Source of the DNA: Thermoflexales bacterium | Lineage (GTDB): Bacteria; Chloroflexota; Anaerolineae; Fen-1058 | Assembly: GCA_016931085.1 (NCBI GenBank) | Contig: JAFGFO010000472.1 | Span: forward strand, 1-19,051 | Direction of reading: 5' to 3' | Length of the DNA stretch: 19,051 nucleotides | In this document: one piece after another, positions 1-6,594 of the stretch | How positions within the stretch are numbered: position 1 is the stretch's first letter | Layout: the number at the start of each line of letters is the position of its first letter | Notes under the pieces: generated by a model | What the model was told of the DNA's origin: nothing | What the model saw: the letters and a program-made list of their open reading frames with translations, nothing else | The model's database searches: none | Made by a program: the position numbers and the translations under genes

Positions 1-1902
1 GCCAAGGCCCACATCGAAGAGATCGGGCGCGGCAAGGCCAACATCATCGTCACCGAGCTGCCCTACCAGGTCAACAAGTCCAACCTGATCGAGCGTATCG
101 CTGGCTTGGTGCGCGATGGCAAGCTGGAGGGCATTACCGACGTGCGCGACGAGTCGGACCGCAGCGGCATGCGGCTGATCATCGAGACGACGCGCACGGT
201 GGAGCCGAAAGAGATCCTGGCCCAGTTGTACAAGTACACGCCCCTGCGCAGTACTTTTGGCATCATCTTGCTGGCGCTGGTGGACGGCGAGCCGCGCACC
301 TTGTCGCTCAAAAAGATCCTGCAACTGTACGTCGAGCACCGCCAGGAGATCGTCACCCGCCGCACCCGCTACGACCTGGCCCGCGCCCAGGAGCGCGCCC
401 ACATCCTGGAAGGGCTGCTCAAGGCGCTTGCCTCGATTGACGAGGTCATCCAGATCATCCGCCGCAGCCCGGACGCCGACACCGCCCGCCAGAGGCTGAT
501 GAAGCGCTTCAAGTTGAGCGAAATCCAGGCCAACGCGATCCTGGACATGCCGCTGCGCCGCCTGGCCCGCCTGGAGCGCGACAAGCTGGAGGCCGAGTAC
601 AAGGAGCTCAAGGCCCGCATCAAGTCTTGGCAGGACTTGCTCAAGCACCCGGCCAAGATCCTGGCGCTCATCAAGGACGAATTGCTGGCGATCAAGGCCA
701 AGTACGCTGACGGCCGGCGCACGCACATCGCCGAGCACGCCAAGGGCGAGCTGATGACGACGCACGAGCTGACGCCTGAAGCCTCGGTGTGGATTGGCCT
801 GGGGCTGGATGGCCAGCTCTCGCGCCTGGGTGAAAGATTGCGGATGCCTGGCGAGGGGGCGGTGGCCGCCCTGGTGCAGGCCAACACGCGCGATACGCTG
901 TACGTTTTCAACGACCGGGGCCGGGTTGGCCAGACGCCGGTTCACCAGGTGCCCGACGGCGGCGTCAACGCGGCCGACCTGACCGGCCTGGCGCGCGACG
1001 ACCGCTTTGTGGCCGCCCTGGCGCTGCCGCACGATGAAGACATGGCCGGCTTTGTGCTGTTTGGCACTCGGGGCGGCGTGGTCAAGCGCGTGACCCTGTC
1101 CGATTTCGTCCGGGCTACCGGCTCGGCCTTTGGCGCGATCAACGTGGACGAGGGTGACAGCCTGGAATGGGTGCGCCTGAGCCAGGGCGACGGCGAGATC
1201 GTCCTGGTCACGCTGGGCGGCCAGGCCATTCGCTTCACCGAAGAGAGCGTGCGCCCCATGGGCCTGAACGCTGGCGGCGTCTTGGGGATCAAGCTGAGTG
1301 GGAAGGATGCCGTGATCGGCATGGATCTGGCGCGCCCACGCGCCGATTTGCTGATCGTCACTGAAAATGGCTATGGCAAACGCACCTCGCTTAGCGAGTA
1401 TCCCGTTCAGGGCCGCTATGGCAATGGGGTGATCACGGCTCGCCCCAGCTCGTCCAGCGGCATGCTGGTGGGCGCGGCAGTGGTGAACGCCGGCACGCAC
1501 TTGGCAGTGGCGACGGATAAGGGCCAGTCCAAGTTGTTCAAGGCCGGCCTGGCGCCCTCGCGCAAGCGCGACGCGCGCATGGACGAGTACCTGTCGCTGC
1601 GCCGGGGGGACTCGGTGGCCGCACTCGTTTTGCCCTCGCAGGCCGAGCCGGGAGAAACGTCTCCCTCAACGGGGGCTGAAGCTCCCGCTCAAGCAGAGCT
1701 GCCTGGCCTCGCCCGCCAGCCGGCAGCCAGGACGCCCGCTGCTAGCCGCAAGACGGGCAAGGCGCCCAAGGCCAACAAGACGAGCAGGGCAAGCACGACG
1801 CGCAAGACGCGCAAGCCGGCGGGCGCGGCCAAGCCACCCGCGACGCGCAAGGCAAGCAAGAAGACGGCCAAGACGCGCAAGAACGTGAAACGTGAAACGT
1901 GA
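1..1902 (+). CDS. gyrA: DNA gyrase/topoisomerase IV subunit A, 5'-truncated
   Basis: Type IIA topoisomerase subunit A, which cuts and rejoins DNA and carries the DNA-wrapping C-terminal domain. The frame is open from base 1, so the start, the winged-helix domain and the catalytic tyrosine lie outside the window; 633 residues are visible. The opening residues contain the family core ITDVRDESDRSGMRL (about residues 44-58), followed by the coiled-coil tower and dimer exit gate (about 75-250). Blades of the beta-pinwheel follow (about 260-540), such as GTRGGVVKRVTLSDF and ENGYGKRTSLSEYPVQGRYG. No canonical GyrA box (QRRGGKG) is visible; the equivalent loop reads GQTPVHQVPDGG, so a ParC-type role is possible. 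After about residue 555 the protein ends in a long Lys/Arg/Ala/Thr-rich tail resembling histone H1. The stop TGA is the third copy of a heptamer array. The next gene starts 8 bases later, suggesting an operon. Confidence 0.93.
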   Translation, partial: AKAHIEEIGRGKANIIVTELPYQVNKSNLIERIAGLVRDGKLEGITDVRDESDRSGMRLIIETTRTVEPKEILAQLYKYTPLRSTFGIILLALVDGEPRTLSLKKILQLYVEHRQEIVTRRTRYDLARAQERAHILEGLLKALASIDEVIQIIRRSPDADTARQRLMKRFKLSEIQANAILDMPLRRLARLERDKLEAEYKELKARIKSWQDLLKHPAKILALIKDELLAIKAKYADGRRTHIAEHAKGELMTTHELTPEASVWIGLGLDGQLSRLGERLRMPGEGAVAALVQANTRDTLYVFNDRGRVGQTPVHQVPDGGVNAADLTGLARDDRFVAALALPHDEDMAGFVLFGTRGGVVKRVTLSDFVRATGSAFGAINVDEGDSLEWVRLSQGDGEIVLVTLGGQAIRFTEESVRPMGLNAGGVLGIKLSGKDAVIGMDLARPRADLLIVTENGYGKRTSLSEYPVQGRYGNGVITARPSSSSGMLVGAAVVNAGTHLAVATDKGQSKLFKAGLAPSRKRDARMDEYLSLRRGDSVAALVLPSQAEPGETSPSTGAEAPAQAELPGLARQPAARTPAASRKTGKAPKANKTSRASTTRKTRKPAGAAKPPATRKASKKTAKTRKNVKRET

Positions 1903-1905
1903 AAC
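1883..1905 (+). repeat. Heptamer array acgtgaa, 3 copies, at gyrA 3' end
   Basis: Three perfect tandem copies of acgtgaa plus two bases. Each copy contains TGA in a different frame; the third copy (1900-1902) is the stop codon of the topoisomerase gene. GTG at 1899 in the same copy forms a GTGA overlap that could serve as an alternative start for the next gene. Confidence 0.85.
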
Positions 1906-1910
1906 CCACC

Positions 1911-3260
1911 ATGCGCATCGGCATCGATATCACGGCGGCTGTCCGGCAAGGGGCCGGCATTGGCCGCTTTACGCGCGAGATCGTCCGTGCCCTGCTGGCG
2001 CTTGACGACACCCGTCTGCGGTCTCATCACTTTGTGCTGTTGGCTGCGACGGCGGGCCTGCCGCGCGCGAGTTGGCAGCCCCGCCTCGACTATATCACGC
2101 AACCCGCCGGGGCGGGCGATGTGCGATTTGCAACACCTGCACTCGCGAAGCGCAGCGCAGGTGCAAGTGTTTGCAATTTGTCCTTCGTCTCCGACGATTG
2201 GCTGCACCGCCTGTGGCACCGGGCCCGCCTGCCTGTGCCGGTGGAGCTGGCCTTGGGACGCCTGGACTTGTTTCACGAGCCGGATTTCGTGCTGCCGCCC
2301 ACGCTGCGCGGCACGCTCACGCTGCTGACGGTGCACGATCTCACTTTCAAGCGTGACCCTGACTCAGCCTATCCCAAGCTGCGCCGCTATCTCGACCGCG
2401 TCGTCCCCGCCTCGGTGCAGCGCGCCAGCCACGTGCTGGCCGACAGCACCGCCACCAAGGATGACCTGGTCGAGCTGTTCGGCACTCCCCCCGACAAGAT
2501 CAGCGTGATCCTGGGTGGGGTGGAGAAGCGCTTCGCGCCGGTGACGGATCCCGAGCGCCTGGCCGCCGTGCGCCGCAAGTACGCGCTTGGCGACGGGCCT
2601 TTTATCTTGGGCCTGGGCACCATCCAGCCGCGCAAGAACTACCGGCGGCTCATTCAAGCCTTTTTAATTGTTAATTGTCAATTGTTAACTGTTAATGGTC
2701 AATTGGCAAGCCCGGTAGCCAAACCAGGCGGGACGCAGTACGGTGAACAGTCAATCCAAAATTCAAAACCCACGCAGGGCGTCGAAAATCTCAAGTTGGT
2801 CATTGCCGGCGGCAAGGGCTGGCTGTACGAGGATATTTTCGCCGAGGTGAAGCGATTGGGGCTGGAAGGCAGCGTCGTGTTTCCTGGCTTTGTGGACGAC
2901 GACGATCTGCCGGCCTTGTACAGCGCTGCGTCGGTCTTGGCTTATCCGTCGTTATACGAGGGGTTTGGCTTGCCGGTGCTGGAGGCTATGGCGTGCGGCA
3001 CGCCGGTGGTCACCTCGAATGTCTCGTCGCTGCCTGAGGTGGCAGGTGTTGCCGCATTGACCGTGACGCCGACCGATGTGGACGCCCTGGGAGGGGCGCT
3101 TCTGGCCGTTCTGACCGACGAGGCGCTGCGCCGGCAGATGATCGAGCGCGGCCTGGTGCATGCCTGCCGCTTTACATGGGAAGACTCGGCCCGCCAATTG
3201 CTGGCGGCCTACGAGCGCGTGGCGGCCCAGGCCAAATCGCCAATCGCCAATCGCCAATAG
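1911..3260 (+). CDS. GT4-family glycosyltransferase
   Basis: Retaining glycosyltransferase of GT-B fold, family 4, probably transferring a sugar (mannosyltransferase-like) from a nucleotide sugar in exopolysaccharide or glycan synthesis. It has 449 residues. The N-terminus MRIGIDITAAVRQGAGIGRF is the usual start of this group, so ATG 1911 is preferred over the in-frame GTG at 1899 that overlaps the upstream stop. The donor-site region includes GLGTIQPRKNYRRLIQAF (about 234-251), then VFPGFVDDDDLPALY and the EX7E motif in YEGFGLPVLEAMACGTPVV (about 346-364). Two stretches look like repeat-derived insertions: about residues 72-91 over an imperfect palindrome, and about 251-292 over a degenerate heptamer array, just after the helix following PRKN. 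Flanking motifs remain intact and in frame, so the gene is likely functional. Its C-terminus ends in another heptamer array. Substrate cannot be read from sequence. Confidence 0.92.
   Translation: MRIGIDITAAVRQGAGIGRFTREIVRALLALDDTRLRSHHFVLLAATAGLPRASWQPRLDYITQPAGAGDVRFATPALAKRSAGASVCNLSFVSDDWLHRLWHRARLPVPVELALGRLDLFHEPDFVLPPTLRGTLTLLTVHDLTFKRDPDSAYPKLRRYLDRVVPASVQRASHVLADSTATKDDLVELFGTPPDKISVILGGVEKRFAPVTDPERLAAVRRKYALGDGPFILGLGTIQPRKNYRRLIQAFLIVNCQLLTVNGQLASPVAKPGGTQYGEQSIQNSKPTQGVENLKLVIAGGKGWLYEDIFAEVKRLGLEGSVVFPGFVDDDDLPALYSAASVLAYPSLYEGFGLPVLEAMACGTPVVTSNVSSLPEVAGVAALTVTPTDVDALGGALLAVLTDEALRRQMIERGLVHACRFTWEDSARQLLAAYERVAAQAKSPIANRQ
2126..2179. repeat. Imperfect palindrome embedded in glycosyltransferase gene
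   Basis: The arm 2126-2142 (atttgcaacacctgcac) is an imperfect reverse complement of 2161-2179 (gtgcaagtgtttgcaattt). An inner perfect 7-bp stem is formed by cacctgc (2134-2140) and gcaggtg (2157-2163). It encodes the segment around RFATPALAKRSAGASVCNL, which does not look like typical glycosyltransferase sequence, so it may be a small inserted palindromic element kept in frame. Confidence 0.6.
2664..2705 (+). repeat. Degenerate heptamer array ttaattg, 6 copies, in coding sequence
   Basis: Six tandem heptamers: ttaattg, ttaattg, tcaattg, ttaactg, ttaatgg, tcaattg. The second base of copies 3 and 6 falls on codon position 1 of the gene; a consensus T there would create TAA stops. Exactly these two copies have C instead (codons CAA at 2679 and 2700). 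The array encodes LIVNCQLLTVNGQL. It is far more AT-rich than its surroundings. Confidence 0.85.
2753..2766 (+). repeat. Short heptamer pair aatccaa/aattcaa
   Basis: Two diverged 7-base copies within the same inserted-looking stretch of the glycosyltransferase, about 50 bases after the larger array. AT-rich and in frame, encoding part of SIQNSKP. Confidence 0.45.
3235..3258 (+). repeat. Heptamer array aatcgcc at glycosyltransferase 3' end
   Basis: Three perfect copies of aatcgcc (3235-3255) and a partial, diverged fourth (aatagc) that contains the TAG stop codon at 3258-3260 of the glycosyltransferase. The array encodes the terminal residues SPIANRQ. Confidence 0.85.
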
Positions 3261-3280
3261 CAAATCGAAAGAGGTTGTCG

Positions 3281-4585
3281 ATGCGTGCAGTCGATATCAT
3301 TGTCCGCAAACGTGATGGTCAGGAGTTGAGCACCGAAGAAATCCATTTCTTTGTTACCGTGTACACCTGGGGCGACATACCCGATTACCAGGCGGCTGCT
3401 TTGCTGATGGCGATCGTGTGGCGCGGTATGACGGCGCGCGAGACGGCCGACTTGACGCGCGCCTTGGCCTACTCGGGCGATGTGCTGGACCTGCACGACA
3501 TTGCCCCGCTCGTGGTGGACAAGCACTCCAGCGGCGGCGTGGGCGACAAGGTCAGCCTGGTGCTTGCGCCGCTGGTGGCAGCCAGCGGCCTGCCGGTCGG
3601 CAAGATGTCCGGGCGGGGCCTCAGCTTTACCGGCGGCACCTTGGACAAGCTGGAGAGCATCTCTGGATTGAGCGTCGAGATGAGCGTCAAGCAGTTCCGC
3701 CAGCAATTGCAACGCGAGGGCATCGTCCTGGCCGGGCAATCGGCGGACCTGGCGCCGGCCGATGGCCGGCTGTACGCGCTGCGCGACGTGACCGGCACGG
3801 TGCCCAGCTTGCCGCTGATCGCCAGCTCGATCATGAGCAAAAAGATCGCCGCCGGCGCCGACGCCATCTTGCTGGATGTCAAGGCCGGCTCGGGCGCGTT
3901 CATGAAGACGGTCGAGGAGGCTCGGACATTGGCTGAAATGATGGTGCAAATTGGACACGACGTGGGCCGCCGCTGCGTGGCGCTTCTTTCGGACATGAAC
4001 CAGCCCCTGGGCCAGGCAGTCGGCAATGCCCTGGAGCTGAAAGAAGCCATCCAGGTGCTGCGCGGGGCCGGCCCGCTCGACGTGCGCGAGCACTGCTTGC
4101 TGGCGGCCGCCCACATGCTGTGCCTGGGCGGCAAAGCCCAGACGGTGGACGAGGGCCAGGCCGTGGCCACCGCTTTGCTGGACAGCGGCCAGGCATGGGG
4201 AAAGTTTGTGGCGCTCGTGCGGGCACAGGGCGGCGACGTGCGCCAGGTAGAGCAGCCTGAACGCTTGCCGGCGGCTGCCCTGGTGGGGGACGTGAGCGCG
4301 CCGCGTGCCGGCTTCCTGATGAGGGTAGATGCATTGGAGGTAGGCTTGGTCTCGCTCGAGTTGGGCGCCGGCCGCAGCAAGAAAGGGGACGCGGTCGATC
4401 ACGCGGTGGGAGTCGTGGTGCATCATAGGGTGGGCGACTGGGTTGAAGCCGGCCAGACGCTCTTCACCGTGCACGCCAATCAGCCGGAGCTCTTGGCGCC
4501 CGCCCAGCAGCGCCTCCTGGACGCCGTGAGCTGGAGCGATGTCCCAGTTGGCCCGCTGCCGCTGTTCTACGGCGTGGTGACGTGA
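3281..4585 (+). CDS. deoA: Thymidine/pyrimidine-nucleoside phosphorylase
   Basis: Cytoplasmic phosphorylase that converts thymidine, deoxyuridine or uridine plus phosphate to the base and (deoxy)ribose 1-phosphate in nucleoside salvage. It has 434 residues, the usual length for the bacterial pyrimidine-nucleoside phosphorylase group. The family signature SGRGLSFTGGTLDKLES is at residues 110-126, and the phosphate-binding stretch KHSSGGVGDK at 81-90. The opening MRAVDIIVRKRDGQELSTEE is typical, which fixes ATG 3281 rather than an in-frame start further upstream. The C-terminal alpha/beta domain (about 340-434) has the usual VDHAVGVVVHHRVGDWVEAG. It lies 20 bases after the glycosyltransferase and probably shares its transcript. 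Its last 19 bases overlap the 3' end of the convergent hydrolase gene. Specificity for thymidine versus all pyrimidine nucleosides is not resolved, so the symbol is nominal. Confidence 0.96.
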   Translation: MRAVDIIVRKRDGQELSTEEIHFFVTVYTWGDIPDYQAAALLMAIVWRGMTARETADLTRALAYSGDVLDLHDIAPLVVDKHSSGGVGDKVSLVLAPLVAASGLPVGKMSGRGLSFTGGTLDKLESISGLSVEMSVKQFRQQLQREGIVLAGQSADLAPADGRLYALRDVTGTVPSLPLIASSIMSKKIAAGADAILLDVKAGSGAFMKTVEEARTLAEMMVQIGHDVGRRCVALLSDMNQPLGQAVGNALELKEAIQVLRGAGPLDVREHCLLAAAHMLCLGGKAQTVDEGQAVATALLDSGQAWGKFVALVRAQGGDVRQVEQPERLPAAALVGDVSAPRAGFLMRVDALEVGLVSLELGAGRSKKGDAVDHAVGVVVHHRVGDWVEAGQTLFTVHANQPELLAPAQQRLLDAVSWSDVPVGPLPLFYGVVT

Positions 4586-5433
4586 TGGTAGGTGGGGAAC
4601 GATGGCAGCCACACGCTGCTTCTGCCCTGGATCACCTGGATCTCGGTGCGGTTCAGGCGTACCACGTCCCCGTCGAACGGCGCGATGACCTGGCCGGGAA
4701 ATGACTCGCTGGCATCGCGCACCCAGACCTCCTCGCGCCCGTATGAACTGGGCCCCATGTGCACGAGCGCCAGCATGCGGCAGCTCGCCTGGCGGGCGGC
4801 GATCCCGGCGCTCCGCCCGGTCGAGTGATAGTAGCGTGGGGGTGGGGTGTCAAAGTAGGCTTCGTGTACGAGCAGGTCGCAGCCCTGCGCCAGGTTGGGC
4901 ACCTCCTCGCACGGTGAGGTGTCGGACGAATACATCACGCCGATGCCCTCGCCAAAGTCCAGGCGCACGCCAAGCGTGGGTGTGCGCGGGGGACCGCCGA
5001 CCGGCCCGGCCGTCAGGCGGAGATCCGGCGCCATCTCGACCGTGCTAATTTCCCCCTCGGGTAGTGCGTGCCACGTGATGGCGCGCAGCGTCTCGCCGAC
5101 TTCGGGGTAGACGGACAAGGAGATTTTCTGCAAGGTCTCGACCATGCTGACCGGACAGAAGACGTGCAGTGGCGCGGGGGTCAGCGTTTTGCCGCTGATC
5201 ATGCGCTCCAGCATGACCATGGGAAAGCCGAGCATGTGATCCCCATGGCAGTGCGAGATGAACATGTAGGGCACCTGGCTCAGCTCCAGGCCGACGTTTC
5301 GTGCGCCCGATGGCGCGGTCGGGCCACATTCGACCAGGACCGCGCTGTGCGCCGAGCGCACGACAAAAGCCGTGTTCCCCCGCCCAGGCAGCGGGAGACT
5401 GCCCCCAGTGCCGATAAAAATGACTTCTACCAC
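4567..5433 (-). CDS. MBL-fold metallo-hydrolase, RNase Z-like
   Basis: Metallo-beta-lactamase-fold hydrolase of 288 residues, probably with two zinc ions. Metal ligands follow the family order: HxHxDH in SHCHGDH (H61, H63, D65, H66), the Asp in YSSDTSPCE, His in LLVHEAYF, and a terminal His in LVHMGPSSYG. The opening VEVIFIGTGGSLPLPGRGN is the standard first strand and loop of RNase Z-like proteins. The flexible-arm exosite of true tRNase Z is not apparent, so a role in tRNA 3' processing should not be assumed; phosphodiesterase-like activity on another substrate is equally possible. The start is GTG at 5433, supported by AAAGGA shortly upstream on the coding strand and by alignment of the first strand. 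Its 3' end overlaps the convergent phosphorylase by 19 bases. It has its own extended -10 promoter, so it need not depend on the upstream redox cluster. Confidence 0.9.
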   Translation of the reverse strand: MVEVIFIGTGGSLPLPGRGNTAFVVRSAHSAVLVECGPTAPSGARNVGLELSQVPYMFISHCHGDHMLGFPMVMLERMISGKTLTPAPLHVFCPVSMVETLQKISLSVYPEVGETLRAITWHALPEGEISTVEMAPDLRLTAGPVGGPPRTPTLGVRLDFGEGIGVMYSSDTSPCEEVPNLAQGCDLLVHEAYFDTPPPRYYHSTGRSAGIAARQASCRMLALVHMGPSSYGREEVWVRDASESFPGQVIAPFDGDVVRLNRTEIQVIQGRSSVWLPSFPTYHHVTTP

Positions 5434-5477
5434 CTGTGTCCTTTACGCGTGTTGGATGAAGAGATATCCTCATCAGC

Positions 5478-5486
5478 ATTATATCA
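5478..5486 (-). promoter_or_regulatory. Extended -10 promoter of the MBL hydrolase
   Basis: On the minus strand the sequence TGATATAAT gives a perfect TATAAT with the TG extension one base upstream, about 45 bases before the GTG start at 5433. No good -35 box is seen, as expected for extended -10 promoters. Confidence 0.6.
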
Positions 5487-5529
5487 CCTGGGGGGCTTGG
5501 TATGGTTTCGGTTAGGTTACGCGTTGGGC

Positions 5530-5952
5530 CTACTTGTTCGGCAAGCGACTGGCCTGCTCCACCAGCCTGGCCCGGTTGGGAATGCCGGCCTCGACGTGGA
5601 CGATTTGCCCCTGCCCGTCGAACACGATAAAGGTGGGCAGCCCGCGCACGCCATAGCGATGGGCGGCCTGGTTGCCGACGTCGCCAAGCACGTTGATCCG
5701 CAGCACGCGCGCCTGCTCCTCCAGATCCTGTGCGAGCCCGTCCACGACGGGCTTGGCCAGCAGGCAGGCGCTTCAGTAATCGGAATAGAACTCGACGAGC
5801 TTGGGTGTGCCGTCCGCCAATTCGGCGTCCAACGCTTCAAGCGAGGGCAGCGACGTGGCCGGCGAGCGCAGCAAGATAAAGGCGCTGGCCAGGACCGCTA
5901 ATACAAGCAGTGACAACCAGTTGTCACGCAGGACTTGCACGATTGGGTTCAT
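5530..5952 (-). CDS. Membrane-anchored thioredoxin, predicted selenoprotein (UxxC)
   Basis: Thiol-disulfide oxidoreductase of the thioredoxin fold, 140 residues if the in-frame TGA at 5773-5775 (codon 60) is read as selenocysteine. ATG 5952 overlaps the stop of the OsmC gene (ATGA). The N-terminus (NPIVQVLRDN) precedes a membrane segment at about 12-28, predicting a domain outside the membrane. The thioredoxin strand reads PKLVEFYSDY, then U60-S61-A62-C63, LLAKP; the TGA is exactly where the first active-site Cys belongs. After it come DGLAQDLEE, RINV, the cis-proline loop YGVRGLPTFIVFD (cis-Pro about 103), and a terminal helix. Reading frame and fold are intact on both sides. A SECIS-like hairpin follows the TGA. 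Neighbouring genes use TGA as stop (2336-style recoding is therefore excluded for the genome as a whole), so global reassignment is unlikely. Alternatives are a pseudogene or a sequencing error of TGC/TGT. A naive call would start at GTG 5745 and yield only 71 residues. Confidence 0.8.
5709..5771 (-). promoter_or_regulatory. Candidate bacterial SECIS element
   Basis: On the mRNA sense (minus strand), one base after the UGA begins GCGCCUGC (5771-5764), which pairs perfectly with GCAGGCGC (5716-5709). Inside is an apical hairpin AGCCCGUC (5753-5746), loop GUG (5745-5743), GACGGGCU (5742-5735), all eight pairs Watson-Crick. The loop starts 27 nt after the UGA. Bacterial SECIS elements are known to lie directly downstream of the UGA, with an apical loop about 16-37 nt away and a G at the start of the loop, which this satisfies. 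Confidence 0.68.
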
Positions 5953-6362
5953 GGAGTGTCCTCGATAATCTCAAAACTGTGCGTGATCTTGGCCACACAG
6001 CGCAGCGTGGCCGATACTGAGCAGTATTTCTCTTCCGAGAGATCGATCGCTTGCTGGATGGCTTTTTCTGACAAGCCTTTGCCGCGCAGGACGTACTTGA
6101 GGTGAATGGCGTTAAAAGCCCACGGCGGCTCTGGGTCCTGCTGCCCCTCGACGCTAACCTCCAGGCCGGTCAGCGCCTGGCGCTTTTTCTGCAAGATGCT
6201 GACGACGTCCACCGCCGAACAGCCCGCCAGGGCGATCATGAGCATGTCAGACGGCTTGGCGCCTGTGCCGTCGCTGCCGGTGGACAGCACGACCGAGTGC
6301 TTGGTGCTGTCGACGCCCACGAACTGCCCGCCCTTTACCCACGTCAGTTGAACTTCAGACAT
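5949..6362 (-). CDS. OsmC-like protein (YhfA-type)
   Basis: OsmC/Ohr superfamily protein of 137 residues, cytoplasmic, expected to act as a thiol-dependent peroxidase or in reactive sulfur handling. Both family cysteines are present: C48 in IALAGCSAVDVVSIL and C114 in EEKYCSVSATLR. The central SEKAIQQAIDLSEEKYCSV and the N-terminal GTGAKPSDMLMIALAGC match the OsmC/YhfA branch rather than Ohr. ATG 6362 is preceded on the coding strand by AGGAG at good spacing. It lies 22 bases after the ferredoxin stop, and its stop overlaps the start of the selenocysteine-type thioredoxin (ATGA), so the two are translationally coupled. A thioredoxin partner and a CsoR-family regulator nearby fit a thiol-redox role. 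The substrate cannot be inferred. Confidence 0.92.
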   Translation of the reverse strand: MSEVQLTWVKGGQFVGVDSTKHSVVLSTGSDGTGAKPSDMLMIALAGCSAVDVVSILQKKRQALTGLEVSVEGQQDPEPPWAFNAIHLKYVLRGKGLSEKAIQQAIDLSEEKYCSVSATLRCVAKITHSFEIIEDTP

Positions 6363-6384
6363 AGCTTTTACTCCTGTTTACGGC

Positions 6385-6594
6385 CTATCGGAATAGGCAC
6401 ACGAATGGACAAGCCGGCATACATGCCCGGCAGCCGTAACAGCGTGCGCTGTCTATAAAAGGCGCTTCGCCGGCCTCGGGGCTGACAATCGCCCTGATCC
6501 GGCAGGCCTTGCGCGCCGCACACTTGGGGCACGCCTGGCACACGTCATAGTCGATGACGGGCAGGGCGATGGTGGCCGGACTGAGCGTTTCCAC
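6385..6594 (-). CDS. Small 2[4Fe-4S] ferredoxin-like protein
   Basis: A 69-residue protein with eight conserved-looking cysteines in two groups: C19, C22, C25, C31 (CQACPKCAARKAC) and C52, C55, C58, C62 (CYGCRACMPAC), followed by an extra C66. The second group is a standard CxxCxxCxxxCP [4Fe-4S] motif; the first has the same start but a longer gap before its last Cys, so it could hold a modified or different cluster. The start is GTG at 6594, which overlaps the TAG stop of the repressor gene by one base (TAGTG). A longer frame reading further upstream overlaps the repressor gene and is unsupported. It probably serves as an electron carrier for the oxidoreductases of the cluster, but this is inference from position only. 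Confidence 0.78.
   Translation of the reverse strand: METLSPATIALPVIDYDVCQACPKCAARKACRIRAIVSPEAGEAPFIDSARCYGCRACMPACPFVCLFR

Noticed and set aside
3176..3280. Phosphorylase start at upstream in-frame ATG 3176
   Set aside because: It would overlap the glycosyltransferase by 85 bases and adds residues without family match; MRAVDII at 3281 is the conserved start.
5773..5775. TGA as a reassigned codon (Trp or Gly) throughout the genome
   Set aside because: TGA ends the topoisomerase, phosphorylase, OsmC, FmdB, cyclase and DUF5674-like genes at family-typical lengths, and no other gene contains internal TGA.
5517..5840. 107-residue frame on the minus strand that crosses the TGA of the thioredoxin in another frame
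   Set aside because: Composition is Arg/Ser/Pro/Cys-rich as in shadow frames, with no family resemblance, while the overlapping frame has a clear thioredoxin fold.
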